This document shows, one piece after another, positions 1 to 11,026 of a stretch of DNA of 64,000 bases. The position numbers were made by a program, and so were the translations under genes. Location: contig NC_079239.1 in assembly GCF_027921745.1 (NCBI RefSeq), positions 771,501 to 835,500 of the forward strand. The letters run 5' to 3'. Position 1 is the stretch's first letter, and every line of letters begins with the position of its first letter. This DNA comes from Schizosaccharomyces osmophilus (taxonomy: Eukaryota > Ascomycota > Schizosaccharomycetes > Schizosaccharomycetales > Schizosaccharomycetaceae). A model generated the notes under the pieces. That model was not told the origin of the DNA. It ran no database searches and saw nothing but the letters and a program-made list of their open reading frames with translations.

Positions 1-948
1 ACAGAATTGGTTGGATTCTCTCTAAACAGTGCAGTAGGACTGAATCTATGCGTATTAGTCTTTGTGCGAGCTAGCAATGAATTGATTACGCATCTAAATA
101 GCTATCATAGACTGAACGAATATAGCAACCTTCCGCTGGAAGAGCATCAGATGGCATCCGGCTGTCAATTGCGAGATGAGGGATGGCCGAGATCGGGGTC
201 ATTAGATGTACAGCAGTTGACAGTTCATTATGGGATGAGTGCGACGCCTGTGCTTGAAGACATAAGTTTGAAAGTAGCGCCAAAGGAAAAGCTTGCGATT
301 GTGGGAAGGACGGGGAGTGGAAAAAGCACATTGGGTTTAAGCTTACTTCGATTTACAAACCAAACAAGTGGGAGTGTTCAAATTGACGGCGTGGATATCA
401 ACACGCTACAGTTGGAAACGCTTCGGCAGCGAGTGAGTCTTATTCCGCAAGATCCGGTTTTGATTTCAGGCACAGTCAGAAGTAATTTGGACCCATTTGA
501 GCAAGTGAGTGATGAAGAGTTGAACGATGTATTACAAGTGACCTCTTGCGACACATTGGTGACGACGGGATCAGGGACGGCGGGATCGTCCTTTGCAATT
601 CAATTAGATACACCAGTGGAAACGGGCGGGACGAATTTTTCGCAAGGACAAAGACAGATTTTAGCGCTTGCAAGAGCGCTTGTTCGAAAGTCGCGGATTA
701 TAATTTTGGACGAAAGTACGGCATCTGTGGACGATACTACGGACCGTCGAATCCAAGAGATGTTACGGAGGGTATTTCGAGAAGCAACTGTCTTGTGCAT
801 TGCACATCGAATCAAGACGGTATTAGATTATGACAAAATCTTGGTATTAGATGCAGGAAAAGTCATTGAGTATGGATCGCCCAAGTCTCTTTATTGGAAG
901 CGAGGATCGTTTTGGGCAATGTGTCAACAAAGTCAAATTTCGTTGTAG
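1..948 (+). CDS. ABCC-type ABC transporter, C-terminal part (5' end outside window)
   Basis: Frame 1 is open from the first base to the TAG at 946-948, about 315 residues, so the start lies upstream of the window. What remains is the end of the second membrane domain and the complete second nucleotide-binding domain: Walker A GRTGSGKST (about residues 100-108), an NFSQGQ signature in place of LSGGQ, Walker B IIILDESTASVD, and the H-loop IAHR. It is clearly a paralogue of the full-length transporter at 52623-57014, sharing the VGFSLN start of the last helices, the GRTGSGKSTLG core and the SQGQ signature. ABCC proteins export glutathione conjugates and other organic anions across vacuolar or plasma membrane. 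The substrate cannot be read from this fragment. I do not recall an ABC gene next to atd1 in S. pombe, so this may mark a local synteny break. Confidence 0.9.
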   Translation, partial: TELVGFSLNSAVGLNLCVLVFVRASNELITHLNSYHRLNEYSNLPLEEHQMASGCQLRDEGWPRSGSLDVQQLTVHYGMSATPVLEDISLKVAPKEKLAIVGRTGSGKSTLGLSLLRFTNQTSGSVQIDGVDINTLQLETLRQRVSLIPQDPVLISGTVRSNLDPFEQVSDEELNDVLQVTSCDTLVTTGSGTAGSSFAIQLDTPVETGGTNFSQGQRQILALARALVRKSRIIILDESTASVDDTTDRRIQEMLRRVFREATVLCIAHRIKTVLDYDKILVLDAGKVIEYGSPKSLYWKRGSFWAMCQQSQISL

Positions 949-2740
949 CATCCTGGCATGTTTGAGAGACGAAAACTGCCGGCAGTTGTGTAGATACAGA
1001 TACGGAAAATAAAGAAAAAAAAAAAAAAAAGGAAATGTATGAAACGGTTGCGTTAAGAAAAGTTTGATTCTTCTCAAAAAGGATCCACGTAATTTTTTTT
1101 TTTATTATTATTTTTTTTTGGTTTCTTTAACAAGATTTGTTTGCAAAAAAAATATATTTACCTTTTTTTTTGTCTCGCAAGTCATTGTTTATTTACCAGT
1201 GCGTTTCAAGAACCTACGTTAATTTGGAGAACGAACTTTACCACATCTCAATGTTCATACAGTTTGGTGGGTGGGAATTTTTTTTTTTTTTTTGGGGGGG
1301 GGCTTGCTAGTGGAGACAATGTTGAATGAAAGGATATCATCCTACGAATGGGCCAATTGTCGTGAAAAAAGAACGTTCACACGGCCATAGTAACACCAAT
1401 GTTCCCTCTCAATCTCAATCTCATTTACATTATTATGTTTTTTTTTTTTTTTTTTTTTTTCTAGGGCGCCTCTTTTGTCTCGCATTCGTCTATCTTTAAC
1501 GGAAAAAAGCTTCGCAGTTTCAAACCATCCCGTCGCACTTTATTGATGCAGAATAAAAGTATCAGTAAGCACCGATCAAGAGCAAAAGCTGGACAAAAGA
1601 GCCTACATCGTATCTGACAAACCTTCCATAAGACAAGACCTGTTTTTGTTGGCTTTTGCACTAGTAAACGTAATCATGTCAATAAAGCCGTGATTCAAGT
1701 TTGAAGACAGCCATGTTTGGGAGATGGAATCCACAAAGAAAGAAAGAAACAAAAAAAAAATGACCCAACAAAAAAAAAAGGAAAAGGAGCTTTTTTATGA
1801 AACCATCTTTTGTAGCGAACCCTTTTTTTATTGATGATTTTTTTACGGATAGTTATTGTTTCCGAACCATCCGATAGCGTTAAGAAGAACAAATCGCTTT
1901 CCGCCAACCTTAAGCACAATGCGGATGAGGAATCAAACGAAACTTTGAACTGCGACTTTGCTCGCCCGAACCTTTTTCCTTGGGTTTTCTTGGTCGCTAC
2001 TTGCAAACCTTCTGAACCTTCTTCTCTCCTAAAGGGTTACCTCCACTTTTTTTCATTCACGGAAAGCTTAAAAGGCTGACTATGAAGTCAGTTTGGATTA
2101 GTCATTGCATAGGGGTTACGTATGCTTTTTTAATTGGCTAAGAAAAGATCGTTGATTGGTGACGACGTGTGTCATACAGCGTGATGTCAAAGTGGTGTCA
2201 GGTTTCGCCCTTTGAATTGTGGCCATCTCAGACATCTTTCTCCCCCCTCTGAGTCATGGTTGGTGCCACTTTTTGTTCTATTCGTTTGAATGTTGCTTGA
2301 TGAATCGACCAATCATGAAACTTCATAGATGATATAAAAGACCCATCGCTGCCATGTTAGAAGTCTACTATCCAAGCTCTGTGCATTTATTTTATATTTA
2401 ATTTCTTGTATTTAGAGAAGACGAATCTCTAGGTTTTTTTAGTTTTTTTTTTTTTTATTTTTCTTTTAGCAACGAATTTTGGGTATCCGCTTTCGTTGAC
2501 TTTTCTCCCCTTTCTATATAAAATTCACAACCTGTACTCTTTTTTTAGAGAAAATTTAGGAAAAAAGGCTTGAACTTTTTTTTTCGCGTTTCTTCCCTGA
2601 CTATCTGTATCGATTGCTTGATTTAGCATAGTCATCTTTCCTATCTTTTCCTTATTTGGTTTTGTTTCTGGCATTCTTTTCCACTTCCATTTTTCAATTT
2701 ATTGTATCTATTTCGTTTTTGCTCACTACATATTTGCAAG
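949..2740. other. Intergenic region with homopolymer runs and the atd1 promoter/leader
   Basis: This stretch holds no credible gene; the open frames lack ATG starts or have low-complexity translations. It carries A/T runs, including T16 followed directly by G9 at 1278-1302 and T23 at 1438-1460. The last 400 bases are the atd1 promoter and leader, described separately. Confidence 0.7.
2244..2740 (+). promoter_or_regulatory. Probable atd1 promoter and ATG-free leader
   Basis: Seen directly: CCCCTC at 2244-2249 (identical to the fission yeast STREP element bound by Rst2-type factors), TGAGTCA at 2250-2256 (AP-1/Gcn4-like), CCAAT at 2309-2313, and TATAAA at 2333-2338. No ATG occurs from 2357 to the start codon at 2741, which fits a leader of about 380 nt beginning just downstream of that TATA box. 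A second TATATAAA lies at 2515-2522. Stress or carbon-source control is inferred from the motifs only. Confidence 0.45.
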
Positions 2741-4255
2741 ATGACTACTGTTCGTGAAATCCCCAACGTCCAAGTCGACATTCCTTCTGGCAAGAAGTAC
2801 GAACAACCCGTTGGTTTGTTCATTAACAACAAGCACGTCGACGCAGTCAATGGCGGCCGTGTCAAGGTCTTCTCTCCTTCTACTGAGAAACTCATCTGCG
2901 AAGTCGTCGATGCCGACGAAGAGGACGTCGATATTGCTGTCAAGGCTGCTCGTGCTGCTTTCCAAAACGATGCTCCCTGGCGCAGATTCTCTAGTGCTGA
3001 ACGTGGTCGCTGTTTGACCAAATTGGCCGACTTTATTGAGCAAAACTTGGAATATCTCGCTTCCATTGAAACTCTCGACAACGGTAAGAGTATCACTTTG
3101 GCTCGCGGCGATGTCCAAGGTGCTGCTAACTGTTTCCGTTACTACGGTGGTTGGGCCGATAAGGATTATGGTCAAACTATTGAGACCGATGTCACTCGTT
3201 TCGCTTATACCCGCCATGAACCCATTGGTGTCTGCGGTCAAATTATCCCTTGGAACTTTCCCTTCCTCATGTGCGCTTGGAAGATCGGTCCTGCCGTCGC
3301 TTGTGGTAACACAGTCATCTTGAAGACCGCTGAGTTGACTCCTTTGTCTGCTCTCGTCCTCACTCAATTCATCGAGCCCGCTGGTTTCCCTCCCGGTGTC
3401 GTCAACGTTCTTAGCGGTGATGGCCGTCGTTGTGGTAATGCCATGGCTTGCCATATGGACATTGACAAGATTGCCTTTACTGGTTCCACTGGTGTCGGCC
3501 GTATGGTTATGCGTTCCGCCGCTGCTTCCAACTTGAAGAAGGTTACTCTTGAACTCGGTGGTAAGTCCCCTAACATCGTTTTCGACGATGCCGATTTAGA
3601 GGAAGCTGCCGTTTGGGTTAACTTTGGTATCTTTTACAACTCTGGTCAAGTTTGCTGTGCTGGTAGTCGTGTCTACGTCCAAGAAAACGTTTATGACGAG
3701 TTTGTCAAACGCGTCGTTAACAAGGCCAAGTCTTTGAAGGTCGGTGATCCTTTCGACGAGGAAACTTTCCAAGGTGCTCAAGTTTCCAAGCAACAATACG
3801 AGCGTATCATCGGTTACATCGAGAGTGGTATTCAACACGGTGCTAAGCTTGAGGTTGGTGGTAAGCCCCATGGTCACATTGGTTACTTTGTTGAACCCAC
3901 TGTTTTGTCTGGCGTTACCGAAGACATGGCTGTCGGTAAGGAAGAAATCTTTGGTCCTGTCTTGGCCATCATCAAGTTCAAGACTGTTGAAGAAGCTGTC
4001 CGTCGTGGTAACAACAGCACCTTCGGTTTGGCTGCTGGTGTTCACACCAACGACCTCCGCAACGCCGTTAAGGTCAGCAACCGCTTGGAAGCTGGTACTG
4101 TCTGGATCAACTGCTATAACCTTTTGCATCACCAAATTCCTTTCGGTGGTTACAAGGAGAGTGGTATTGGCCGTGAGCTTGGTTCATATGGTTTGACCAA
4201 CTACACTCAAACCAAGTCTGTCCATATCAACCTTGGCATGGATCTTCCCATCTAA
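2741..4255 (+). CDS. atd1: Aldehyde dehydrogenase (NAD(P)+), Atd1-like
   Basis: This encodes a 504-residue class 1/2 aldehyde dehydrogenase, close to the 503 residues I remember for S. pombe Atd1; it oxidises acetaldehyde to acetate. The Rossmann and catalytic segments are intact: IIPWNFPFLM in the cofactor fold, FTGSTGVGR, general base Glu271 in LELGGKS, and nucleophile Cys305 in GQVCCAGSR. The start is the ATG at 2741; the frame is open to 2702 but only through a TTG. Codons are strongly biased towards C/T-ending preferred forms compared with neighbours, which suggests high expression. No N-terminal mitochondrial presequence is evident. It is convergent with rad26. Confidence 0.95.
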   Translation: MTTVREIPNVQVDIPSGKKYEQPVGLFINNKHVDAVNGGRVKVFSPSTEKLICEVVDADEEDVDIAVKAARAAFQNDAPWRRFSSAERGRCLTKLADFIEQNLEYLASIETLDNGKSITLARGDVQGAANCFRYYGGWADKDYGQTIETDVTRFAYTRHEPIGVCGQIIPWNFPFLMCAWKIGPAVACGNTVILKTAELTPLSALVLTQFIEPAGFPPGVVNVLSGDGRRCGNAMACHMDIDKIAFTGSTGVGRMVMRSAAASNLKKVTLELGGKSPNIVFDDADLEEAAVWVNFGIFYNSGQVCCAGSRVYVQENVYDEFVKRVVNKAKSLKVGDPFDEETFQGAQVSKQQYERIIGYIESGIQHGAKLEVGGKPHGHIGYFVEPTVLSGVTEDMAVGKEEIFGPVLAIIKFKTVEEAVRRGNNSTFGLAAGVHTNDLRNAVKVSNRLEAGTVWINCYNLLHHQIPFGGYKESGIGRELGSYGLTNYTQTKSVHINLGMDLPI

Positions 4256-4637
4256 ACTTTTTAGAATATCAAGAATTGATTTTGAGGACAGTAAAGCATG
4301 TATTTCATCCTCGAAACTTTCCTTTTGCTTTTTATCCCCGAGCCTTCTTTCAACTTTTGTATGTGTGCGAGGCATGATCAATGAAGTTTTATTGACTATG
4401 ATTGCACTGCGATGTCCCCTTTTTAATGATCTTTTTTATATTATTCTAGTTATAATGGTTTAGGAACAAGGTAATTGAATAAGAATTTACATTCATTGAC
4501 GATAGAAAATTATTGGCAATGTATAATTAATTATCTATAAATTTGTGGACGTAAAGAGAATGTGTGCAAAAAAAACTTGGTGGAAAAGAAAATATTTTGA
4601 TTTTCATGAAAACATGAAGATGATAAAAAATCAAAAA
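4256..4637. other. Convergent 3' region between atd1 and rad26
   Basis: AT-rich tail-to-tail spacer of 382 bases. I see no further gene in it; it should hold the two 3' UTRs and polyadenylation sites. Confidence 0.7.
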
Positions 4638-6497
4638 TCAAAAATTGTTGTACAATTGCTCCAATTCTTCTGGAGACAAGCAAATTTCCAATAGTTGAGA
4701 ACCTAAAGAAGCAGTTTCTGACGCGTCGTCACCAAATAAGTGGTTTTCCAAATCGCCAAAAGTACACGAAGCCAAGGAATAAATGAACCTTGAATGGAGG
4801 CCGTTTCCGGCGCTCATGAGTCGGGAAGACAAGTCAGCCGGAGCGATTAAATACAAAAGTCGAATAATGGACATTAATATTTCAGCGGTATCTGCTGTGT
4901 CAAACATAGCACTCAGCAGCCGATGATGGTACCAACATAAACCAAGAGCAAAGGAAGGTATTACTGGATAACAATTGCGAAGGACTTCAGTTGTGATCGT
5001 TCGGTTCTTTTGTAAAAAATTCGTAAACAGGGATAAAATCGTGCGATGAATCTCTTTCCATTTTAAAATGGAATAGACATCATTCTCTTCTCGTGTAGGT
5101 TCCACAAATATATTAGAAATTGTAGTAATCAACCGAAATATCAAATCTCGCCCTGTTTCGTCTGTGTTTACAAATTTAATGGATGCACAATAAGAAACTG
5201 TCATGGAACTCATGAGCAACAATATCCCTTCTTTGATTAAAACAAACGAATCATGAATTTGTAAGCAATGCTGAAATACTTCATGCTTTACTTGTCCAGA
5301 TACTTCCTCAAATTTGGATGGGGCTAAATCGGACACAACCGGCATATAGAATCGCAAAAATTGGGCGAGAGGTTGAAGATCTTTTAAGGAATTGGCATCA
5401 CTTTTAGAAGCAATGACAATGATAGCATTACCGACCAAAGCTGGAATGCGCGCATGTAAGAGTAAAACACAACTGTCAGGATCAAAGAAAACAAGGCCCT
5501 CCAAGAGTTGAACAAGGCCGCGTAGTGGTCCAAAAACCTCGTTGTTGGTGGCCATTTGAATAAGGCTGGCAATAGCTTGAATAACAGAATTTTGATATTC
5601 GTCATACTCTGATGATAGATCAGAATTGTATATGTAGTTGCATAACGATCCATAAAGTTTAAAACAGGAAGGAAAGGATTTGAATTCCTCAAACAAAAGT
5701 GAGTAACAATTCAAAATATTTGTCAGATTTCGAGACAAAAACAAAATTTCCTCTCTTTTTTGGAAAACAAACAGCTCTTGTATCATTTTGTCGGAATGCA
5801 TCGGAAAAGACGTTTCGTGCTGCGCATTCGATTCTTTCGACTTTGCCCCCTCTACATGCTGTGGTAATGATACTTTTCGTTTTTTCTTTAGTGTCCCTGC
5901 TTTTGGTGCTGTTTTCGCTCTATGAGTTGGATCTGCCTGAGAGGTAGAAGGAAACAAATGGTCCACGCTTGGAAAACCATCTGTGCTGGTTCTTTGAGAA
6001 GACCCCAGTGAAACTGATGATGGTTTCGGATCCCGTTGCAGTTTCTTCATGGACTCCACGGCTTCTTGGGCTTCCCGCTCATGAAACAGAGATTTCGTTT
6101 TCGCATACTCAATCTCCTTTTGAAGTTCTTCCAGCTTTTTTTGATAAGATTCTTGCTGCTGATGAATAGACCTGTTTAGAGACTCTAGCGTCAAGTTGTT
6201 TTGTTCTGCTTGTTTGGCGATATTTGAGCGTAGAATTGCATTCTCACCGCCTCTTATTAGTAATTGCTTTTGAAGGTCATCAGCACCCAGACTTTCATAG
6301 TCTATTGTTTGAGACAACGGGACCTGTGAGTCCAACGGGTTTACAAGGGTCGTTTGAACGCTTGGAGACGAAATCTGGGCGGGTCTCTGAGAAAACACTT
6401 GTTTTTGAGCTTGCTTCTCGATCTCGTCCAGATTCACGCCTTGAAAGATATCATTTACATTGATGTCTGCAAAGTCCAAGTCATCATCCGAAGACAT
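4638..6497 (-). CDS. rad26: ATRIP/Ddc2-type checkpoint protein Rad26
   Basis: Intronless, 619 residues; S. pombe Rad26 is about 614. Rad26 is the regulatory partner of the ATR kinase Rad3 in the DNA-replication and damage checkpoint. The N-terminus (MSSDDDLDFADINVNDIFQG) is acidic. Residues about 75-160 form a predicted coiled coil (heptads around NNLTLESLNRSIHQQQESYQ). A basic patch follows around KKKRKVSLPQ, which resembles a nuclear localisation signal. The remainder is helical-repeat-like, as expected of ATRIP. Position between atd1 and ypt2 matches my memory of S. pombe. Its upstream region has a forkhead-like and an MCB-like site. Confidence 0.9.
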   Translation of the reverse strand: MSSDDDLDFADINVNDIFQGVNLDEIEKQAQKQVFSQRPAQISSPSVQTTLVNPLDSQVPLSQTIDYESLGADDLQKQLLIRGGENAILRSNIAKQAEQNNLTLESLNRSIHQQQESYQKKLEELQKEIEYAKTKSLFHEREAQEAVESMKKLQRDPKPSSVSLGSSQRTSTDGFPSVDHLFPSTSQADPTHRAKTAPKAGTLKKKRKVSLPQHVEGAKSKESNAQHETSFPMHSDKMIQELFVFQKREEILFLSRNLTNILNCYSLLFEEFKSFPSCFKLYGSLCNYIYNSDLSSEYDEYQNSVIQAIASLIQMATNNEVFGPLRGLVQLLEGLVFFDPDSCVLLLHARIPALVGNAIIVIASKSDANSLKDLQPLAQFLRFYMPVVSDLAPSKFEEVSGQVKHEVFQHCLQIHDSFVLIKEGILLLMSSMTVSYCASIKFVNTDETGRDLIFRLITTISNIFVEPTREENDVYSILKWKEIHRTILSLFTNFLQKNRTITTEVLRNCYPVIPSFALGLCWYHHRLLSAMFDTADTAEILMSIIRLLYLIAPADLSSRLMSAGNGLHSRFIYSLASCTFGDLENHLFGDDASETASLGSQLLEICLSPEELEQLYNNF

Positions 6498-7860
6498 GGG
6501 CGCGTCACCGATAATAAGTTGAATTCACGTTCATGGACGTGTACCCAAAAAAATAAATACAAATAAAGTGAGCAAAATGAACAGAATCAGTCCTTTGCTG
6601 TTCTTGTACTCTTGACCTTCTGAAACTAGGTTTATGCTGTTAGGAAAAAACTTTTTGATTTTTTTAAAGGGAATACCTCAGAAGGAATTAAAAAAATGTA
6701 TGCAAAATCATTTATCCAAAGAAAATGGGTGTTGAGCCAAGAAATTCACCCTTCTTTATGTGCAAGCTAATGGAGAGGTCGTTTGTTTACGAAACGCGTC
6801 TCAACGCTCAATTAATGAATGTTACTGTGAATTTGGTAATTATTTTTAGGTTCTCGTAGTACAACGTTTTTTAAACTTAACAATATTGGAAGCAGCTTTG
6901 CTATTATGTAAATATCTACACAATAAATACCAATCAATATTGAAATGAATTTGTACAGAAGCAATCCTTTATCAAGGTAGTAGGTTTGTTTTGTTTTCTT
7001 AAAGCTGAGAAAAAAGAATTATAGAGGTGAGCTGAGAATATTCTCTACCGTTCGTCACAACGGTTTCTCGTTGGCGTTCTTTTACGAAATGTTTTTCTTA
7101 AAAGCTTGGCATTGAAATGAAATCTTAGAAACCTAGAATTTATTGAAAATGTGAATTGGCGTGAATTCATTTCCTTGAGAATAAAAACACTCTAAAAGTA
7201 ACATCGTCCTTTCGTCTCAATTATCAGATGAGTACAGTAATTAAGTGAGACTTCGATGAACGAGAAGGTGTGGAGGAATTCGTTCCTCGCTTCAGCTAAT
7301 TTACTATTACTAACAATTTACTTTGCTTAAAAAGATTTCTCTTACTAAGGCTGGTGTTCTTATAGGTTTATTTTTCAAAGAACTACGTGACTTCAGAGTA
7401 CAAAAAATGAGCTTTGGTAATAGAAGTTGCCATTAAATTTGGATGGCTTATGAGCCTCTTTAGGATTCGCGAACATGAAGAAAACTACTTTATTTATACT
7501 TGCGTATTGCGGAAACCCTGCTACTCATCTCTTGGTAAATATTTACTTTGTCATTACTGCTCTTGGGCTTGATAGAAGCAACCAGAGAGTGATCAGTCAT
7601 AAAGCGTTCTGATGCATGAGAATAATCAAATGTATAATGAAAACTTTTTCCTTTTCCATACGTCTTTTCTACGGACAAAAAACATTTTGAATAGCCCAAA
7701 TTACTTTTCAGCACATATACATTAATTCAAATACACAAATAAGAAAAAACACATTATTTTAGATGTGTTTCATGTATTTTAAAATATTCATTACATCGAC
7801 TCTTTCGAAGCTTCCAAGGACTTTCACCACCGTCGACCTTGTCAAAAGCAACTCCCTACT
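6498..7860. other. Divergent promoter region rad26 / ypt2
   Basis: AT-rich, 1.36 kb. A forkhead-like GTTTGTTTAC (6781-6790) is followed by ACGCGT (6794-6799), about 290 bases upstream of rad26. The 74-codon frame on the - strand near 7490-7714 begins with GTG and is not supported. Confidence 0.6.
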
Positions 7861-8463
7861 ATGTCAACAAAATCCTACGATTATTTAATAAAATTGCTTC
7901 TTATTGGAGACTCAGGAGTAGGTAAATCATGTCTTCTTTTACGGTTTTCCGAGGATTCCTTCACGCCATCTTTTATCACAACGATCGGGATTGATTTCAA
8001 GATTCGCACCATTGAACTTGATGGTAAGCGCATTAAACTACAAATATGGGACACGGCCGGCCAAGAACGATTCCGCACAATTACAACTGCATATTATCGC
8101 GGAGCAATGGGTATTTTATTATTGTATGATGTTACAGACAAAAAGTCTTTTGACAACATCCGAACATGGTTCAGCAATGTGGAACAGCATGCCAGTGAAA
8201 ATGTGTACAAAATTTTAGTTGGTAACAAGTGTGATTGCGAGGATCAAAGACAAGTTTCGTTTGAACAAGGAAAAGCTTTGGCTGATGAACTTGGAGTAAG
8301 ATTTTTGGAAGCTAGTGCCAAGACAAATGTCAATGTGGAGGAAGCCTTCTTTACGCTTGCTCGTGAGATTAAAAAGCAAAAGATTGATGCCGAGCATGAA
8401 TTCAACAATCAGGGGAACAACGTCGATTTAGGAAACGACCACTCTGTGAAGCGTTGCTGTTAA
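7861..8463 (+). CDS. ypt2: Rab GTPase Ypt2 (Sec4/Rab8 type)
   Basis: Single exon of 200 residues, the length I recall for S. pombe Ypt2. Rab8/Sec4 GTPases drive docking of post-Golgi vesicles at the plasma membrane through the exocyst. All GTP-binding elements are present: P-loop GDSGVGKS (residues 15-22), switch [10 protein letters not shown], switch [15 protein letters not shown], and SAK. The C-terminus ends KRCC, a dual geranylgeranylation signal. The hypervariable tail is Asn/Asp-rich. Orientation and position between rad26 and thrc agree with the S. pombe order. Confidence 0.97.
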   Translation: MSTKSYDYLIKLLLIGDSGVGKSCLLLRFSEDSFTPSFITTIGIDFKIRTIELDGKRIKLQIWDTAGQERFRTITTAYYRGAMGILLLYDVTDKKSFDNIRTWFSNVEQHASENVYKILVGNKCDCEDQRQVSFEQGKALADELGVRFLEASAKTNVNVEEAFFTLAREIKKQKIDAEHEFNNQGNNVDLGNDHSVKRCC

Positions 8464-9429
8464 TCTATTTTATCCGTCGTATTCGACACATTATTTTCAC
8501 CTTGTGTTTTCCCTTTTTGATACTTGATTCATGACGTCGTCTTTTTATTGGCTTGGTATTGTTTCTTTGCTCTTCATGAATTCTTATGATACTGATACGT
8601 TGGCTTTATTCTCTAATCCATTAGAATTGCTAGTCGGATCCTTATATTTTTATTTTTATTGTTTTTCCGTTCTTATGGTGTTTCAGCTTGATGCTTCTGA
8701 TGGATAATAGATAGTTCGCGTCGTAAATTCCGTTTCTTTAATGCTTTCACATACATACATAAATTTTATGTCTAATATCAACTCTTCTATTTTTGTCAAA
8801 CCCGGTGAAATCTTCGATCGTACAGTACTATGATCAGTTAAGCTGCTCGTAAATTATTTTATCATCCTTGCCGTTCTTACTCTGTATAATAACTTATGAA
8901 AGAATATACAACCTGAAAAGCGACAATACTTAGTCCAGAACAACCATTCCCCTGCTGGAGTAATACAAATCCTTGGAGCAACTTTTGTTTTCATCTTTAC
9001 TTTCGCACAGATTTCTATCGAACCGAAAGTTGAAAGTTAAGAAGGGGGATTCCCTAGAAAGTAATCCTTTGAAAAGAAAGAATGAATGTCACTAAACCGT
9101 TTTCCTGGTACTATAAACAGTTTATGTAAATCGAATAAACCCATCTTTACCAAAATTACAAGCAATCTACTTCTTTATAATCTTTAAACCAACAAATCAT
9201 TGTTGACACTTTCCTTACATGGCAAAAACCTTTTCAAATTGCCTCAGTCCTGGATCTTGTTCAAGATATCGACCAGTGTTTACCTCGATCTTGTTAACGA
9301 GGTATAATGATTGATGTCAGATACCGAAATGTAACGACGATCAGAAGGAGGTTTGCCTTCGACGCTGCCTCTTCCTGTATAAAAAAAAAATCCTCCGAAA
9401 ACCAACAACTCCGAGTTGGAAATTTAGAA
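8464..9429. other. Spacer between ypt2 and threonine synthase
   Basis: Contains the ypt2 3' UTR and the thrc promoter. No additional gene is seen. A small imperfect palindrome (CCTCG...CGAGG) lies near 9284-9303, 130 bases before the thrc start; its meaning is unknown. Confidence 0.6.
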
Positions 9430-11026
9430 ATGTCAAGCCATATAACTTATTTGTCTACTCGTGGTGGATCTTCAAACTTCTCTTTTGAGGATGCTGTGGT
9501 ATGTTAGAATGAATACTCATATTTAGTTTTGCTCAATTTCTAACGAATGGTACTAGTTGAAGGGATTGGCCAGTGATGGCGGTTTGTTTATTCCAGACGA
9601 AATTCCTCAGTTTCCTAAGAATTGGGTCGAGGATTGGAAGAACAAGAGCTTTCCAGAAGTTGCTTTCGAAATTATGTCCTTATACGTTCCTCGGGAAGAG
9701 ATACCCGCTGATGCCTTGAAGGACATAATCAATCGCTCTTATTCTACCTTCCGTCATCCTGAGACTACACCAATCAAGAATTTGAAAAATGGCCTTGATG
9801 TTCTTGAACTTTTTCACGGTCCAACCTTTGCTTTCAAGGATGTTGCCTTGCAATTTCTTGGTAACCTTTTTGAATTCTTTTTGACTCGTAAGAATGGTGA
9901 CAAGCCCTTAGAGGAACGTGACCATCTTACTGTTGTTGGTGCCACTTCTGGTGATACTGGAAGTGCTGCCATCTATGGTCTTCGTGGAAAGAAGGATGTT
10001 TCCGTTTTCATCTTATTCCCTAAGGGACGCATTTCTCCTATTCAGGAGGCTCAGATGACTAGTGTGTTGGATAAGAATGTCCACAACGTCATTGTAGACG
10101 GTGTCTTCGATGACTGCCAGGATATCGTCAAGCAAGTATTTGGTGATGTTGAATTCAACAAAAAGCATCACATTGGTGCCGTGAATTCGATCAATTGGGC
10201 CCGTATCCTTTCTCAAATTACTTACTACGTCTATGCTTATCTTTTGACTGTCAAGGCTGGTAAGGCTGACCACGTTCGCTTCGTTGTTCCTACCGGTAAT
10301 TTCGGCGATATTTTGGCTGGTTACTATGCCAAGCGTATGGGTGTTCCTGCTGACAAGCTTGTTATCGCTACTAATGAGAACGATATCCTCAACCGTTTCT
10401 TCAAGTCCGGTCGTTACGAAAAGGTTGACTCTAGCGTAGCTCCAGCTAATTCTTCTGCGTCTGCCAAGGAAACCTATTCACCTGCCATGGATATCTTGGT
10501 TTCTTCAAATTTTGAACGTTATTTGTGGTATTTGGCATTGACTTGCGAAGCTCCTAACCATACCCATGCTGAGGCCTCTGACATTTTGGCTAAGTGGATG
10601 TCAGAATTCAAACAAAATGGCTCTGTTGCTGTTCGTCCCGAAGTTTTGGAGACTGCTCGTCGTGATTTCATCAGTGAGCGTGTCAGTAACGATGAAACCA
10701 TTGCTTCCATCAAGAATATTTACGACACCGAGCAGTATGTCGTTGACCCCCATACAGCCGTTGGTGTTGAAACTGGCTTGCGTTGCCTAAAGACATCTCC
10801 TGATATTACCTATGTTTGTCTGTCCACAGCTCATCCTGCCAAATTTGATAACGCTGTAAATCTCGCTCTCAAGTCTTTCCCTGGATACGATTTTAACACA
10901 CAAGTGTTACCTGCTGAATTCCACGGTCTTATGGATGCTGAACGTCGTTCCATTGAAGTTGGCAAACCAAATATTGAACGTCTTGAACAACTTATTGAAA
11001 CCACTCTTGATGAGGAAAAGAACTAA
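9430..11026 (+). CDS. thrc: Threonine synthase
   Basis: Two exons, 9430-9498 and 9557-11026, joined in phase 0 across a 58-nt intron (GTATGT ... CTAAC ... TAG). The product is 512 residues (about 514 in S. pombe). It converts O-phospho-homoserine to threonine in a PLP-dependent reaction. The N-terminus MSSHITYLSTRGG is typical of fungal threonine synthases. The PLP-binding Lys is K117 in GPTFAFKDVA, and VVGATSGDTGSAA is the phosphate-binding loop. The second exon alone would start with TTG, so the small first exon is needed. Confidence 0.95.

Noticed and set aside
1695-2006. 103-codon - strand frame upstream of atd1
   Set aside because: TTG start and Lys/Phe-rich translation of homopolymeric DNA.
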